Positions 29,016 to 38,842 of a DNA stretch of 64,000 bases are shown here, in pieces. A model generated the notes under the pieces. It made no database searches. It was not told the DNA's origin and saw only the letters and a list, made by a program, of their open reading frames with translations. Source of the DNA: Rhodobacter sp. (GTDB taxonomy: Bacteria; Pseudomonadota; Alphaproteobacteria; Rhodobacterales; Rhodobacteraceae); contig JADCEN010000016.1 of the NCBI GenBank assembly GCA_020250175.1, positions 57,472-121,471 of the forward strand, read 5' to 3'. Both the position numbers and the translations under genes were made by a program. Each line of letters starts with the position of its first letter. The stretch's first letter is position 1.

Positions 29016-29956
29016 CCGATGCGGACGAGGCCGCACGGGCCTTTGGCGGGTCCTTGCCGCAGTTGATCCGCAAGCGTGAAAACGCGGTCTATGAGGTGAT
29101 GCTGCCGTCAGGCCGCGCGGCATTGCGGCTGCACCGGGCGGGATACCAGTCTGCCGCAGCCATCCGGTCGGAATTGTGGTGGTGCCAGGCGCTGGCCGGG
29201 GCGGGCGTGCCGGTGGCCCGGCCCGTTCCGGCAGTGGACGGGCAGCTTCTGGTGGCGCTGTCCACGGGCCGGCTGGCATCCGCTGTTGCCTGGGTTGACG
29301 GCGTGCCCCTGGGCGAGGCCGGCGTGCCCCTTGCGGGCGATGTGGCAGAGCAGGTTGCGCGCCACCGCGCCCTTGGGCGGCTGATCGCCCGGTTGCACAG
29401 CGCCACCGATGCCCTTTTGCTGCCGCCGGATTTCGTGCGCACGCGGTGGGACAGGGACGGCCTGCTGGGGGAAACGCCGTTCTGGGGCCGCTTCTGGGAC
29501 CATCCGGCCCTGACGATTGAGGAGGCCTCGCTGCTGCGCAGGACGCGCGACTTCCTGCGCGACAGGGTGCAGGACCATGCCGCCAGCGGCAGTTTCGGGC
29601 TGATTCATGCCGATGTCCTGCGCGAGAATGTCTTCGTGGGCGAAGCCGGGCTGTCCCTGATCGATTTTGACGATTCCGGCTTCGGCTTCCGGCTGTACGA
29701 CCTGGGAACGGCGCTGTCGCAGAACCTGTTTGAACCGGCCCTGCCCCGGATCGCGCAGGCGCTGGCCGAAGGTTACGGCGAAACCCGGCCGCTGGACCCC
29801 GCGATGATCCCCGTCTTCACCCTGATGCGCTGCTGTGCATCGGTGGGCTGGACCATGCCGCGACTGGCGCCGGACGATCCGGTTCACCGCAGCCATATTG
29901 CAAGGGCGGTCGGGTTGGCCAGGCGGGTGATGGAGGGCGGGGGGCTTTGGGACTGA
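29012..29956 (+). CDS. APH-family phosphotransferase (small-molecule kinase)
   Basis: 314-residue protein of the aminoglycoside phosphotransferase/choline-kinase fold. The Brenner motif is FGLIHADVLRENVFV (H-x-D-x4-N) and the metal site is LIDFDDSGFGFRLYDLG. It overlaps the class III aminotransferase gene, so the two probably act on one compound: the kinase would add the phosphate that the PLP enzyme then removes or requires. It is unlikely to be an antibiotic-resistance gene given this context. Confidence 0.82.
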   Translation: MTDADEAARAFGGSLPQLIRKRENAVYEVMLPSGRAALRLHRAGYQSAAAIRSELWWCQALAGAGVPVARPVPAVDGQLLVALSTGRLASAVAWVDGVPLGEAGVPLAGDVAEQVARHRALGRLIARLHSATDALLLPPDFVRTRWDRDGLLGETPFWGRFWDHPALTIEEASLLRRTRDFLRDRVQDHAASGSFGLIHADVLRENVFVGEAGLSLIDFDDSGFGFRLYDLGTALSQNLFEPALPRIAQALAEGYGETRPLDPAMIPVFTLMRCCASVGWTMPRLAPDDPVHRSHIARAVGLARRVMEGGGLWD

Positions 29957-29994
29957 GGGGGCGGTCGCGGCAGCCGGGTCAGCACTTTACGACG

Positions 29995-31287
29995 TCAGAC
30001 CAGCACCTCGTCCGCCACCTGGGCACCGACACCGAACACCTTCTTGTAGCGGGCGATTTCATCTGGCGGACCCATCGCCTTGTTCGGGTTGTCCGACAGT
30101 TTCACGGTGGGCCGCCCGTTTGCCGAAACCGCCTTGCACACCAGGCTGAACGGGGCCAGCGTATCGCCCGCGACCAGCCCGCGAAAATCATTGGTCAGCA
30201 TGGTGCCCCAGCCGAAGCTGACCTTCACCCGGCCCGCAAAATGGCGGTGCAACGATTCGATCCGGTCCACGTCCAGCCCGTCAGAAAAGATCACCAGCTT
30301 GTCGCGCGGGTCTTCGCCGCGCGCTATCCACCAGCGGATCGCGGTTTCCGCCCCTGCCACCGGGTCGCCCGAATCGATGCGGATTCCGGTCCAGCTTGCC
30401 AGCCAGTCGGGCGCGTTTTGCAGGAACCCATCGGTGCCGTAGGTATCGGGCAGCATGATCCGCAGGTTGCCGTCATGTTCTTCGTGCCAGTCGGCCAGAA
30501 CCTGATACGGGGCCTGGGCAAGCTCTGTGTCGCTGTCCGCCAGCGCCGAATAGACCATCGGCAGTTCATGCGCATTGGTGCCGATGGCTTCCGTTTCGCG
30601 CCGATAGGCGATGAGACAGTTCGATGTGCCGGTGAACTTGCCGCCAAGCCCTTCCATCAGGGCCTGCACGCACCAGTCCTGCCACAGGAAGGAATGCCGC
30701 CGCCGCGTGCCGAAATCGGCCAGACGCAGCCCGTCGATCCGGCGCAGACGTTCCACCTTTTCCCAAAGCCGGGTCATGGCGCGGGCATAAAGCACCTGCA
30801 GCTCGAACCGCCCCATGTCCTTCAGTGCCGCGCGGGTGCGCAACTCCATCAGCGTGGACAGGGCCGGAATTTCCCACAGCATAACCTCGGGCCACTTGCC
30901 TTCGAATGTCAGGCGATACTGGCCGTCATGCTTTTCCAGATGGTAGGGCGGCAGGTGCAATCCTTCGAACCACTGCATGAAATCGGGGCGGAACATCTGG
31001 CGTTTGCCGTAAAAGGTATTGCCGCGCAGCCAGGTGGATTCGCCGCGCGACAGGCGCAGCGTGCGGATATGGTCCAACTGTTCACGCAACTCGCCCTCGT
31101 CGACCAGATCGGCTAGCCGGACCGAGGTTGACCGGTTGATCAGCGAAAAGGTAACGTCCGTCGCGGGTTTATTGCGGAAAATCGACTGGCACATCAGAAG
31201 CTTGTAGAAATCAGTGTCGATCAGGGACCGCACGATCGGGTCGATCTTCCATTTGTGGTTGTAGACCCTTGTGGCAATATCCACCAT
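29995..31287 (-). CDS. pncB: Nicotinate phosphoribosyltransferase
   Basis: Makes nicotinate mononucleotide in the Preiss-Handler NAD salvage route. The 430-residue protein contains the N-terminal [17 protein letters not shown] block, the phosphoribosyl-binding RIDSGDP motif and [11 protein letters not shown]. It starts one base after the pncA stop, so nicotinamide deamidation and nicotinate use are encoded together. Confidence 0.95.
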   Translation of the reverse strand: MVDIATRVYNHKWKIDPIVRSLIDTDFYKLLMCQSIFRNKPATDVTFSLINRSTSVRLADLVDEGELREQLDHIRTLRLSRGESTWLRGNTFYGKRQMFRPDFMQWFEGLHLPPYHLEKHDGQYRLTFEGKWPEVMLWEIPALSTLMELRTRAALKDMGRFELQVLYARAMTRLWEKVERLRRIDGLRLADFGTRRRHSFLWQDWCVQALMEGLGGKFTGTSNCLIAYRRETEAIGTNAHELPMVYSALADSDTELAQAPYQVLADWHEEHDGNLRIMLPDTYGTDGFLQNAPDWLASWTGIRIDSGDPVAGAETAIRWWIARGEDPRDKLVIFSDGLDVDRIESLHRHFAGRVKVSFGWGTMLTNDFRGLVAGDTLAPFSLVCKAVSANGRPTVKLSDNPNKAMGPPDEIARYKKVFGVGAQVADEVLV

Positions 31288-31288
31288 G

Positions 31289-31897
31289 TCAGGGCTCCAG
31301 CTTCACGCCGGCGTCGCGCATCAGGCGGCGTGCGGCGGCCAGCGACCCGTTCAGGTCGATGGCGCGCGTCGCCCCTTCCAGCACGGTCACGTCATAGCCG
31401 TGCCGCGCCGCGTCAACCGCCGACCAGGCAACACAGAAATCCGTGGCCAGCCCCACCAGCGTCACCGATGTGACACCGCGCGACCTGAGGTATCCGTCCA
31501 GCCCCGTCGGGGTGGTGCGGTCGTTCTCATGAAAGGCCGAATAGCTGTCGATGTCCGGGTGAAACCCCTTGCGCAGCACAAGCTGGGCCGCATCGGCATT
31601 CAGCCCGGCATGAAAGGCCGCGCCATGGGTGCCTTGCACGCAATGCCTGGGCCACAACACCTGCGGGCCATAAGGCATCTCGGTCATGCTGAACGCAGCC
31701 GCCCCCGGATGGCTGGACGCGAACGACCTGTGATCCTGCGGATGCCAGTCCTGCGTCAGCACCCGCACGGCGAAATCCTGCAGCAAGACGTTGACACGGG
31801 GAACGATCCCGTCCCCGCCGGTGACCGCCAGCGCGCCGCCCGGACAGAAATCATTCTGCAGGTCGATCACGATCAGGGCCTCTGTGGCAGGTCGCAT
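31289..31897 (-). CDS. pncA: Nicotinamidase
   Basis: Hydrolyses nicotinamide to nicotinate. 202 residues with the catalytic Asp in [16 protein letters not shown], the metal-binding [11 protein letters not shown] (D-x-H and H) and the nucleophilic Cys in [15 protein letters not shown]. It leads the pncA-pncB pair and is divergent from trhO. Confidence 0.95.
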   Translation of the reverse strand: MRPATEALIVIDLQNDFCPGGALAVTGGDGIVPRVNVLLQDFAVRVLTQDWHPQDHRSFASSHPGAAAFSMTEMPYGPQVLWPRHCVQGTHGAAFHAGLNADAAQLVLRKGFHPDIDSYSAFHENDRTTPTGLDGYLRSRGVTSVTLVGLATDFCVAWSAVDAARHGYDVTVLEGATRAIDLNGSLAAARRLMRDAGVKLEP

Positions 31898-31999
31898 CGC
31901 AGCCTCTGCTGTATGTCAGGTGCTTTCGGTAGGGTGCCGTCACGCCTGCGTCAAGCCGAAGGGCTTGCAGACCTGTCCCGGACGGGCCTATCAGGCGGC

Positions 32000-32905
32000 A
32001 TGCTGACGGTTGCCGCGCTGTATCAGTTCACCCGCTTTGCCGATCCTGCCGCGCTGCGGGGTCCGCTGCTTGCGCTTTGCCTGTCGCAGGGGATCAGGGG
32101 CACGCTGCTTGTGGCGCGCGAAGGGATCAACGGGACGATTGCGGGCGCGCGCCGGCAAATCGACACCGTGCTGGATCACATCCGTTCACTGCCCGGCTGC
32201 TCGGGCCTGGAATGGAAGGAAAGCCCGGCAGAGGCCATGCCCTTTGCCCGGATGAAGGTGCGCCTTAAGCAAGAGATCGTGACGCTGGGCCAGCCCGATG
32301 TCGATCCCATTGCCGGAACCGGGCAATATGTCAGCCCGGCCGGGTGGAACGCGCTGATCACATCGCCCGATGTTGCGGTGATCGACACGCGCAACAGCTA
32401 CGAAGTGGCCATCGGCACCTTCCGCACTGCGGTTGACCCGCAGACCCGCAGCTTTCGCGAATTTCCTGCCTGGTGGTCGGCCAACAGGGAACGCTTCGCC
32501 GGAAAGAAGATTGCGATGTTCTGCACCGGCGGAATCCGCTGCGAAAAGTCCACGAACTGGCTGTTGGGTCAGGGCGTTGCAGATGTCTTCCATCTGAAAG
32601 GCGGCATCCTGAGATATCTGGAAGAAATCCCCAGGGCGGAAAGCCTGTGGGAAGGCGAATGCTTTGTCTTTGACAGACGGGTCTCGGTCGGGCATGGCCT
32701 GCGCCCCGGAGACCTGACAAGTTGCGGGGCCTGCCGCCGGCCTGTCACCGAACAGGGCCGCGCCGACCCGTCGTTCGAAGAAGGCGTGTGCTGTCCAGCC
32801 TGCCGCGAAGAATACACCGGACAGGACAGGGACCGGTTCCGGCAGCGCCAGCATCAGATCGCGCTGGCATTGGCCCGCGGCGGTTGGCACTTGGGCCAGG
32901 CCTGA
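32000..32905 (+). CDS. trhO: tRNA uridine(34) hydroxylase TrhO (rhodanese-like)
   Basis: Oxygen-dependent enzyme that makes 5-hydroxyuridine at the tRNA wobble position. 301 residues: N-terminal UPF0176 part (GTLLVAREGINGTIAG), a rhodanese domain with catalytic Cys in MFCTGGIRCEKSTNWL, and C-terminal zinc-type cysteines (CGACRRP, CCPACREEY). The start at 32000 opens the conserved part (MLTVAALYQFTRFAD). An open frame reaches further upstream but only by reading antisense to pncA. Confidence 0.93.
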   Translation: MLTVAALYQFTRFADPAALRGPLLALCLSQGIRGTLLVAREGINGTIAGARRQIDTVLDHIRSLPGCSGLEWKESPAEAMPFARMKVRLKQEIVTLGQPDVDPIAGTGQYVSPAGWNALITSPDVAVIDTRNSYEVAIGTFRTAVDPQTRSFREFPAWWSANRERFAGKKIAMFCTGGIRCEKSTNWLLGQGVADVFHLKGGILRYLEEIPRAESLWEGECFVFDRRVSVGHGLRPGDLTSCGACRRPVTEQGRADPSFEEGVCCPACREEYTGQDRDRFRQRQHQIALALARGGWHLGQA

Positions 32906-33263
32906 GGTCCGGTTCGGTGCCGCGATGCGGATGGTGACCATCCGGGACCGGGATGCAACCGACACCCGCGACCCCAAGGGGCGAAGCTGTTCCCGCCGCT
33001 TCCAAATGATCGGCCCCGCTGTCTGTCCATGCGGATATTCCGGGCATCGGGGAAGCCAGGACCGCCTTGCTGTGGCCGCCGTCACCGGGACGCTGCCGGG
33101 GCCGATGCGGCGGGCGGCAACGCCCTGACCTGCGGCGACCGGACAGGCACCAGGATCAACCCTTGATCATTGCCGGTACTTCTGCCCTGTTCAAAGGGCG
33201 CAAAACCTTGTGCCCTGATCGCCACGGCGCAGGACGACACCCCTTACCCTGGACGGAACAGCA
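32906..33263. other. Intergenic, no recognisable gene
   Basis: 358 bp of ordinary GC content between trhO and the cupin gene. Short open frames exist on both strands but none has a ribosome-binding site plus a recognisable product. I saw no strong hairpin or repeat. The cupin promoter presumably lies in the last 100 bp. Confidence 0.4.
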
Positions 33264-33632
33264 ATGAAACCCATCCACCCCGACGACCGCAAGATCGCCA
33301 ACATTCACAACGCCCCGTTCCGGCCCTTTGTCTATGACGATGGCCTGGCGCTGGGCGATGAAATCCTGCAGCTGGATGATGATCAGCCGCTGGGAACCGG
33401 CTTTCACGTCTACCGGATGCCTGCGGGCATGACGACGCGCGGGCACCGTCACAACGGGCACGAGCAGTTCCTGATCCTGGAAGGCGAGTTGATCGAAAGC
33501 GACGGCACCGTGCTGCGCAAAGGCGACATGGTGTTCTACCGCGATGGGACCGAACACAATTCCCACACCCCGAACGGCTGCCTTCTGGCTGTCCATATCT
33601 CAGGTCCGGAATTCAGCACAGACGGGGGCTGA
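33264..33632 (+). CDS. Small cupin-domain protein
   Basis: 122-residue single cupin. Metal-binding motif 1 is GHRHNGHEQFLILEG (H-x-H ... E) and motif 2 has GDMVFYRDGTEHNSH. Such proteins bind a metal and are often sugar isomerases, dioxygenases or sensors; nothing here narrows this. It is a single gene convergent with flgI. Confidence 0.82.
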   Translation: MKPIHPDDRKIANIHNAPFRPFVYDDGLALGDEILQLDDDQPLGTGFHVYRMPAGMTTRGHRHNGHEQFLILEGELIESDGTVLRKGDMVFYRDGTEHNSHTPNGCLLAVHISGPEFSTDGG

Positions 33633-33871
33633 GCAAACGAAGCGCGCCGCGCGGCCCGCGCGAAGCCCGGCGGTTCCGCCCGCCGTGCCGTGCGGGATCA
33701 GGCGGCAGGACGGGCCCCGGCCTTCGGGTCACGACCGGCCCTGCCGATGCCCCCGCAGCGGGGGGTGCCGCCCGTGCCGGGTTTGCGGCGGGCGCCTGGG
33801 ATGCGGTCCGGTGCAGCGGCCACAGGATGCGCGGCACGCCCCCGGCAAGTGCCCGCACCCGCCGCGTCAGG

Positions 33872-34969
33872 TCATTGCACGATGAACTCGGCGTGAAGCG
33901 CCCCGGCGGAGTTGATGCTTTTCAGGATGTCGATCATGTCGTTCGGGGCAACACCCAGCGCATTGAGACCGGCCACCACCTGCGACAGGGTGGTTCCCCC
34001 GGTCACCATCGCAAGGCCCGTGCCCTGTCCCTGCGTCACATTGATGGTGGTATCCGGCACCACAACCGTCCTGCCCTGCGCAAAGGGGTTCGGCTGTACC
34101 ACCTGGGGCGCTTCCTGCACGCTCAGAGTCAGGTTGCCCTGCGCCACCGCCACTTCGCTGATCCGGACATCGGCACCCATCACGATGGTGCCGGACCGCT
34201 GGTCGACAACGACCCGCGCCCGGGACTCGGGCGCTATCACCAGGTTTTCCACCCTGCCCAGAACATGGGCGGGCGAGCGCATGTTGGCCGCAACCACATC
34301 CAGCGCCACGGTGCCGGCATCGGTCATCACGGCAACCTGGCGTCCGAAACTGCGGTTGATCACATCTTCGATCCGCTCTGCCGTGGTGAAATCGGGGGTA
34401 CGCAGCGCCAGCCGGATCGATGTCAGTCCCGAAAAGTCAAAGGCAATCTCGCGTTCTACCCGCGCGCCAGAGGGGATGGAGCCGGAGGTCGGCACGCCTT
34501 CCACCACACTGGCCCCGTCCCCCTCGGCCGCGAAGCCACCGGCAAGCACCGGCCCCTGTGCCACGGCATAGATCTGGCCGTCGGCCCCGTTCAGCGGCGT
34601 CATGATAAGGGTGCCGCCGCGCAGGTTTTGCGCGTCGCCGATCGCGGAAACGGTCACATCAATCTGCGAACCGGCACGGGCGAAAGGCGGCAGGGTGGCC
34701 GTCACGAAGACGGCTGCAACGTTCTTGGGGCGAAACTGTTCGCCCGCCACGTTCACGCCCAGCCGTTCCAGCAGATTGGACAGGATCTCTTCGGTGAACG
34801 GGCTGCTGCGCAGGGCGTCACCCGTTCCGTCCAGGCCGACCACAAGGCCATATCCAACCAGATCATTGCCGCGCACCCCGTCGAATTCGACCAGATCCTT
34901 GATGCGGATATCTGCCGCCAAGGCGGGCAGGGCGACAAGCGAGGCAAGCAGCAACAGCAGCCGGATCAC
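33872..34969 (-). CDS. flgI: Flagellar P-ring protein FlgI
   Basis: Exported protein that forms the periplasmic ring around the flagellar rod. 365 residues with a signal peptide (LLLLLASLVALPALA) and the FlgI start of the mature chain (DIRIKDLVEFDGVRGNDLVGYG), ending in AGALHAEFIVQ. It starts with GTG at 34969, overlapping the flgL stop (GTGA). It is the last gene of the flagellar run. Confidence 0.95.
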   Translation of the reverse strand: MIRLLLLLASLVALPALAADIRIKDLVEFDGVRGNDLVGYGLVVGLDGTGDALRSSPFTEEILSNLLERLGVNVAGEQFRPKNVAAVFVTATLPPFARAGSQIDVTVSAIGDAQNLRGGTLIMTPLNGADGQIYAVAQGPVLAGGFAAEGDGASVVEGVPTSGSIPSGARVEREIAFDFSGLTSIRLALRTPDFTTAERIEDVINRSFGRQVAVMTDAGTVALDVVAANMRSPAHVLGRVENLVIAPESRARVVVDQRSGTIVMGADVRISEVAVAQGNLTLSVQEAPQVVQPNPFAQGRTVVVPDTTINVTQGQGTGLAMVTGGTTLSQVVAGLNALGVAPNDMIDILKSINSAGALHAEFIVQ

Positions 34970-35967
34970 AGGTAGTTCGCCAGGCTCAGGCGCGACAGGC
35001 GCGCGGTTACGGCATAAAGCGTGTCCAGTTGGCTTTCCGCCTCGGTCAGGGCCGTTGCGGCTTCGTAAGGGTCTGCGGACACGATGCCAATCCGCGCAAT
35101 CTGCAAGGCCGTCGCTTCGGCCATATTGCGTGTCGCCGCATTCGCTGTGCGTTCTTGCGCAGTGCCGATCCGGGCGGCCAGCGCGCCCCGCGCATCGGCC
35201 GCCTCCAGCAGCACCGCCCCGGCGGTTTTCGCCAGTTCGGCGCGCTGGGCCGCATTTCCGCCCAGTGTCCCCCTGTCCAGCATCGCAGCCAGCGCCAGCC
35301 CCTTGAGCGTATCGCGCACAGCGGCATCGGCCGCTGTCGCATCCAGCGGAACCGTCTCTCCCTCGGCCACCGTCACGGGAGAAAGGGCAGGCCCCCCGGT
35401 ATAGGCAACGGCCGCATAGCCGGCCGGGCTGGCGAACCAGGCGTCGACCGCCGCTGCCACGCCCTGTGCTGTGGTTGCTGACGCGGCGGCGGCAACCACA
35501 GCGTCCAGAATCACATCTGCCGGGGCCAGGGCGGGAGCGCGCGTTTCGGTCCCGGCGAACAGGCTGCGGTCCCCGACCCGGGCATTGAAGGTTGCCACGG
35601 CAGATTGGAACTGCGCCAGCGCATCCTTGGCCACTGCATCGACCGATGTCGGGTTTCCGGGGCCTGTCACCGAAAAAAGGGCGGAACCCAGCTTCCCCGA
35701 CATGTCCGAGACGATGGCAAGCGCCGATTGCATGGCCTGCGTCGAAAGCGCGGCCTCGGTCGTCACGGACTTGAAGGCATCCAGCCGGGCCAGCGTCGCA
35801 TCCAGTGCCGTCAGCGCGGTAAAGTCACCCCTTACGGCGCGTCCGATATCCCTGATGCGCCCTGTGGTCACCTCTTGCGAGCGCTGTTCAAGTTCGGCCT
35901 TCAGCTGTGTCGTCTGGTTGCGCAAGGTAAAGCTGCGCGCAAGATCGCCGATGGAAGACAGCGTCAT
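34966..35967 (-). CDS. flgL: Flagellar hook-filament junction protein FlgL
   Basis: 333-residue flagellin-like protein that joins hook and filament. It has an N-terminal coiled coil (FTLRNQTTQLKAELEQRSQEVTTG) and a C-terminal helix ending in LSRLSLANYL, with an alanine-rich middle. It lies 2 bp after flgK and overlaps flgI. Position rather than sequence separates it from flagellin itself. Confidence 0.9.
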   Translation of the reverse strand: MTLSSIGDLARSFTLRNQTTQLKAELEQRSQEVTTGRIRDIGRAVRGDFTALTALDATLARLDAFKSVTTEAALSTQAMQSALAIVSDMSGKLGSALFSVTGPGNPTSVDAVAKDALAQFQSAVATFNARVGDRSLFAGTETRAPALAPADVILDAVVAAAASATTAQGVAAAVDAWFASPAGYAAVAYTGGPALSPVTVAEGETVPLDATAADAAVRDTLKGLALAAMLDRGTLGGNAAQRAELAKTAGAVLLEAADARGALAARIGTAQERTANAATRNMAEATALQIARIGIVSADPYEAATALTEAESQLDTLYAVTARLSRLSLANYL

Positions 35968-35969
35968 CG

Positions 35970-37427
35970 TTATATTCCCAGCAAGATTTGGATCATCGAA
36001 TCGACGGTCTTGATGACCTGTGCATTTGCGCCGTAGGCCCGCTCGATCAGCAGCAGGGATTGCAGTTGCTGATCGGTGTCGACGCCTGCGGCAAGCTCGT
36101 CGGCGCGCAGCGAATCGTGGCGGGCTGCAGCATAGCTTTGCTCGGCTTCCGCCCCGTTCCGCGCCCGTGAGACATAGGACAGCACATCAGACGCAAGGCC
36201 CGAAAAGCTGCGCGCCCCCGGCTCAAACCCGCCGGATGCCGGAGAGATGAAGGCGTTCAGACGCCCGCGCAGCGCGGTCAGCAGCGCGGCTTCGCCCGGC
36301 GGTCCTTCTGCGGTGGCACCCAGCCCGTCGCGCAGGCGCCAAAGCGCCCCGCCCCTGGCCGGATCGACCGCCGTGTTGACGGCAAGCCGCCCTGCCAGTC
36401 CGGTTTCGGTTGCGGCATTGAAGGCCGCCCCGGCATCGGTGAACAGGCCCGGCGCACCGGCGGGCAGCGTGGTGTCGGTCGCAGAATCGGCAAAGCGGGC
36501 GATCAGATCGCGGGCCGCCGCATCCAGCCGCTTCTGCTGCAAGGGGGCGTCGACATCGCGCAGACGGAAATTCGCGGCCATCGCCCCGCCGTCAAGCTTG
36601 CCGGACCCGTCGCCAAAGGTCACCGGCTTGCCGTTCATCGTCAGGCCGGAGAGCGCCCCCGACTCCAGCGTCATGTCCGGGGTGATCCTGCCGACGGGCG
36701 TAAAGCCGAACAGGGCGGGCCGACCGTCCAGCAGAACGGCCCCCCCGGTTGAAATCAGCGCGATCCGCCCCGTCTCGCGGTCGATCTGGCGCAGGGGCAC
36801 GATTTCGGCGATCTTGTCGATCAGTTGCTGGCGCTGGTCCATCAGCGGAGAGGCATCGCGGTCCGCGACAACCTGCTTGAGGATCTGCGCGTTCAGCGCC
36901 GCCACCTTGGCCAGGGTGTCGTTCAGCTCCTTTACATTCTCGGCAATCGAATCATCCGCCCGCTCGCGTTCCATCTGCACGGCGATCGAGGCTTTGCCGA
37001 CATGGTCGGCAAGTCCCTGCGCCGCCGTCAGAACCGCTGCCAGCCGCTGTTCGCTTTCGGGCCTGCCGGATGCAGAGAGCAGGGCCTGGTCCAGACCGGC
37101 GATCTTGCCGCCAAGCGACGCCACATCCCCGGGCGTGCCGATCACCGCCTCAACCCTGGCGAAGGCGTCGGCCAGCACGGCGCTGCCCGCCATGTTGGCC
37201 TGGGCGACCCTGCGATCCGACAACAGGATCTGATCGCTCACCCGGACAACGCCGGTAATCTCGACACCGCTTCCCGATCCGCCCAGGCTGCGTGCCGTAA
37301 GCTGAATCTCGCGCCGCCCGTAGCCATCGGTCAGCGCATTGGCCACATTGCTGGACACAAGCTCGGCGGACCGGGCGCTTGCCTGCAGACCGGACATCGC
37401 ACTGGATAAGGAAAGAGATAGGCTCAT
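35970..37427 (-). CDS. flgK: Flagellar hook-associated protein FlgK
   Basis: 485-residue hook-associated protein 1. The N-terminus LSSAMSGLQASARSAELVSSNVANALT and the C-terminus SLLLIERAYGANAQVIKTVDSMIQILL are the conserved rod/hook-family ends. It follows flgE by 19 bp and precedes flgL by 2 bp in one transcript. Confidence 0.94.
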   Translation of the reverse strand: MSLSLSLSSAMSGLQASARSAELVSSNVANALTDGYGRREIQLTARSLGGSGSGVEITGVVRVSDQILLSDRRVAQANMAGSAVLADAFARVEAVIGTPGDVASLGGKIAGLDQALLSASGRPESEQRLAAVLTAAQGLADHVGKASIAVQMERERADDSIAENVKELNDTLAKVAALNAQILKQVVADRDASPLMDQRQQLIDKIAEIVPLRQIDRETGRIALISTGGAVLLDGRPALFGFTPVGRITPDMTLESGALSGLTMNGKPVTFGDGSGKLDGGAMAANFRLRDVDAPLQQKRLDAAARDLIARFADSATDTTLPAGAPGLFTDAGAAFNAATETGLAGRLAVNTAVDPARGGALWRLRDGLGATAEGPPGEAALLTALRGRLNAFISPASGGFEPGARSFSGLASDVLSYVSRARNGAEAEQSYAAARHDSLRADELAAGVDTDQQLQSLLLIERAYGANAQVIKTVDSMIQILLGI

Positions 37428-37446
37428 GACAAGATCCTGTCACCTG

Positions 37447-38751
37447 CTAGCGTTTGATGTTCTGCGTTTCCTGCAGCATCTCGTCGACGGTCTGGATGAC
37501 CTTGGCATTGGAAGAGTAGGCGCGCTGGGTCACAATCAGTTGGGTCAGCTCTTCGGCCACGTCGGTGGCGGACCCTTCGCGTGCAAATCCAAGCACCGTG
37601 CCCGTCGGACCATCGCCGGCATCCCACAGGAACATCGGGCCGCTTTCGGGCGAGACCTGGTAGGTCTGATTGCTCAGCGCAACCAGACCGTTCACATTCG
37701 GCACGTCCACCAGTGGCACCTGGCCGATGCGGCGGGTGAACCCCTGATCGTAAATGGCGTAGACATCGCCCTTCGAGTCGACCTGAACCGAGGTGACATT
37801 TCCCACCGGCGAGCCGTTCTTTGTAATCGTGACGGGGGCAAAACTGTCAGACAGTTGCGTCATGCCGTCGGGCGCGCCCGGCCTGCCGATCGACAGCGCA
37901 ATGGACCCGCCCGCCACAGTCACGGGGATGGTGCCTGTCGCGGCGTTATAGGCACCACCCGAAATCGTCGTCACGGACGACAGCGTGCCCCCCGATCCGA
38001 CCGCCGTGTTGAAGACCAGTGTGTACGACCCCACGACACTGCCGCCCGATGCGGAGTCGCGCAGGGTCATCGTCCAGGTGTTCGAGGAGCCGGTTGCCGG
38101 AACGGTCGGTTCAAAGGTCACATCCAGCGTTTCAGAGATGCCGACGTTGTTGAAATACTCAAGCGCAAGAGATTCTTCATCACCGCTGCTGGTCGAGGCA
38201 GTCGCCGTCGCAGGCAGATTCACGGAGAAGGCAATTTCGGTGGTCGGGTTGGCGGTGAACTGGTTGAGGTTGATGCGCACAGGCTGAAGCCCGGCGTTGC
38301 TGACACGCGGAAAGTTGGGAATCGTTCCGTCCGTGTCCGCCATCCAGCCCAGCAGGACCATCCCGGATTCCGTCTTCAGGTAACCCTGACCATCGGGCCG
38401 GAACGAACCGGTTGTCATCAGGCTTAGCGGATAGGTGGCCCCGCCGCGGTTCACGTCCTTTTCCGTCGTGACGGGAAGCATGCCCCGTCCGTCAACCGCA
38501 AGATCTGTGGCATTGGTGGAACCAACCAGTGATCCCCGCTGGTCGATCAGCCGCATGGTGGACACGCGCACGCCGCCCGCCGAATAGCTGCTTGACCCGC
38601 CACCCTGCAACACAAGCGAGTTGAAGTCGGCCACGGTGCGGCGATAGCCGAAGGTCGACGCATTCGCGATGTTGTCCGAGATGGTTGCCAGTTTCGTCGC
38701 ATTGGCGTTGAGCCCGGCAACCCCGGCATTTAGAGAAGAGGAAATCGTCAT
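37447..38751 (-). CDS. flgE: Flagellar hook protein FlgE
   Basis: 434-residue hook subunit. The N-terminus has SLNAGVAGLNANATKLATISDNIANASTFG, the flagellar rod/hook motif, and the C-terminus ELTQLIVTQRAYSSNAKVIQTVDEML matches FlgE. The threonine- and serine-rich middle is the exposed hook domain. A CtrA-type box lies 58 bp upstream, so it may begin its own transcript for flgE-flgK-flgL-flgI. Confidence 0.93.
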   Translation of the reverse strand: MTISSSLNAGVAGLNANATKLATISDNIANASTFGYRRTVADFNSLVLQGGGSSSYSAGGVRVSTMRLIDQRGSLVGSTNATDLAVDGRGMLPVTTEKDVNRGGATYPLSLMTTGSFRPDGQGYLKTESGMVLLGWMADTDGTIPNFPRVSNAGLQPVRINLNQFTANPTTEIAFSVNLPATATASTSSGDEESLALEYFNNVGISETLDVTFEPTVPATGSSNTWTMTLRDSASGGSVVGSYTLVFNTAVGSGGTLSSVTTISGGAYNAATGTIPVTVAGGSIALSIGRPGAPDGMTQLSDSFAPVTITKNGSPVGNVTSVQVDSKGDVYAIYDQGFTRRIGQVPLVDVPNVNGLVALSNQTYQVSPESGPMFLWDAGDGPTGTVLGFAREGSATDVAEELTQLIVTQRAYSSNAKVIQTVDEMLQETQNIKR

Positions 38752-38808
38752 CCGGCAGCGCCCTTATCGGAGGGTTAATGGTACGGACCCCACTTTGCGC
38801 GCGACGGC

Positions 38809-38823
38809 TTAAGAACGGCTTAA
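38809..38823 (-). promoter_or_regulatory. CtrA-type box upstream of flgE
   Basis: Exact TTAA-N7-TTAA (spacer GAACGGC on the given strand), the full CtrA consensus. It sits 20 bp downstream of the motB stop and 58 bp upstream of the flgE start. CtrA controls motility genes in Rhodobacteraceae. Confidence 0.6.
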
Positions 38824-38842
38824 TGCATGGAAGTTGAACTAT

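Noticed and set aside
29012..29956. APH-family gene considered as aminoglycoside resistance
   Set aside because: It overlaps a metabolic aminotransferase gene and is chromosomal with normal composition; the fold is shared by many small-molecule kinases.
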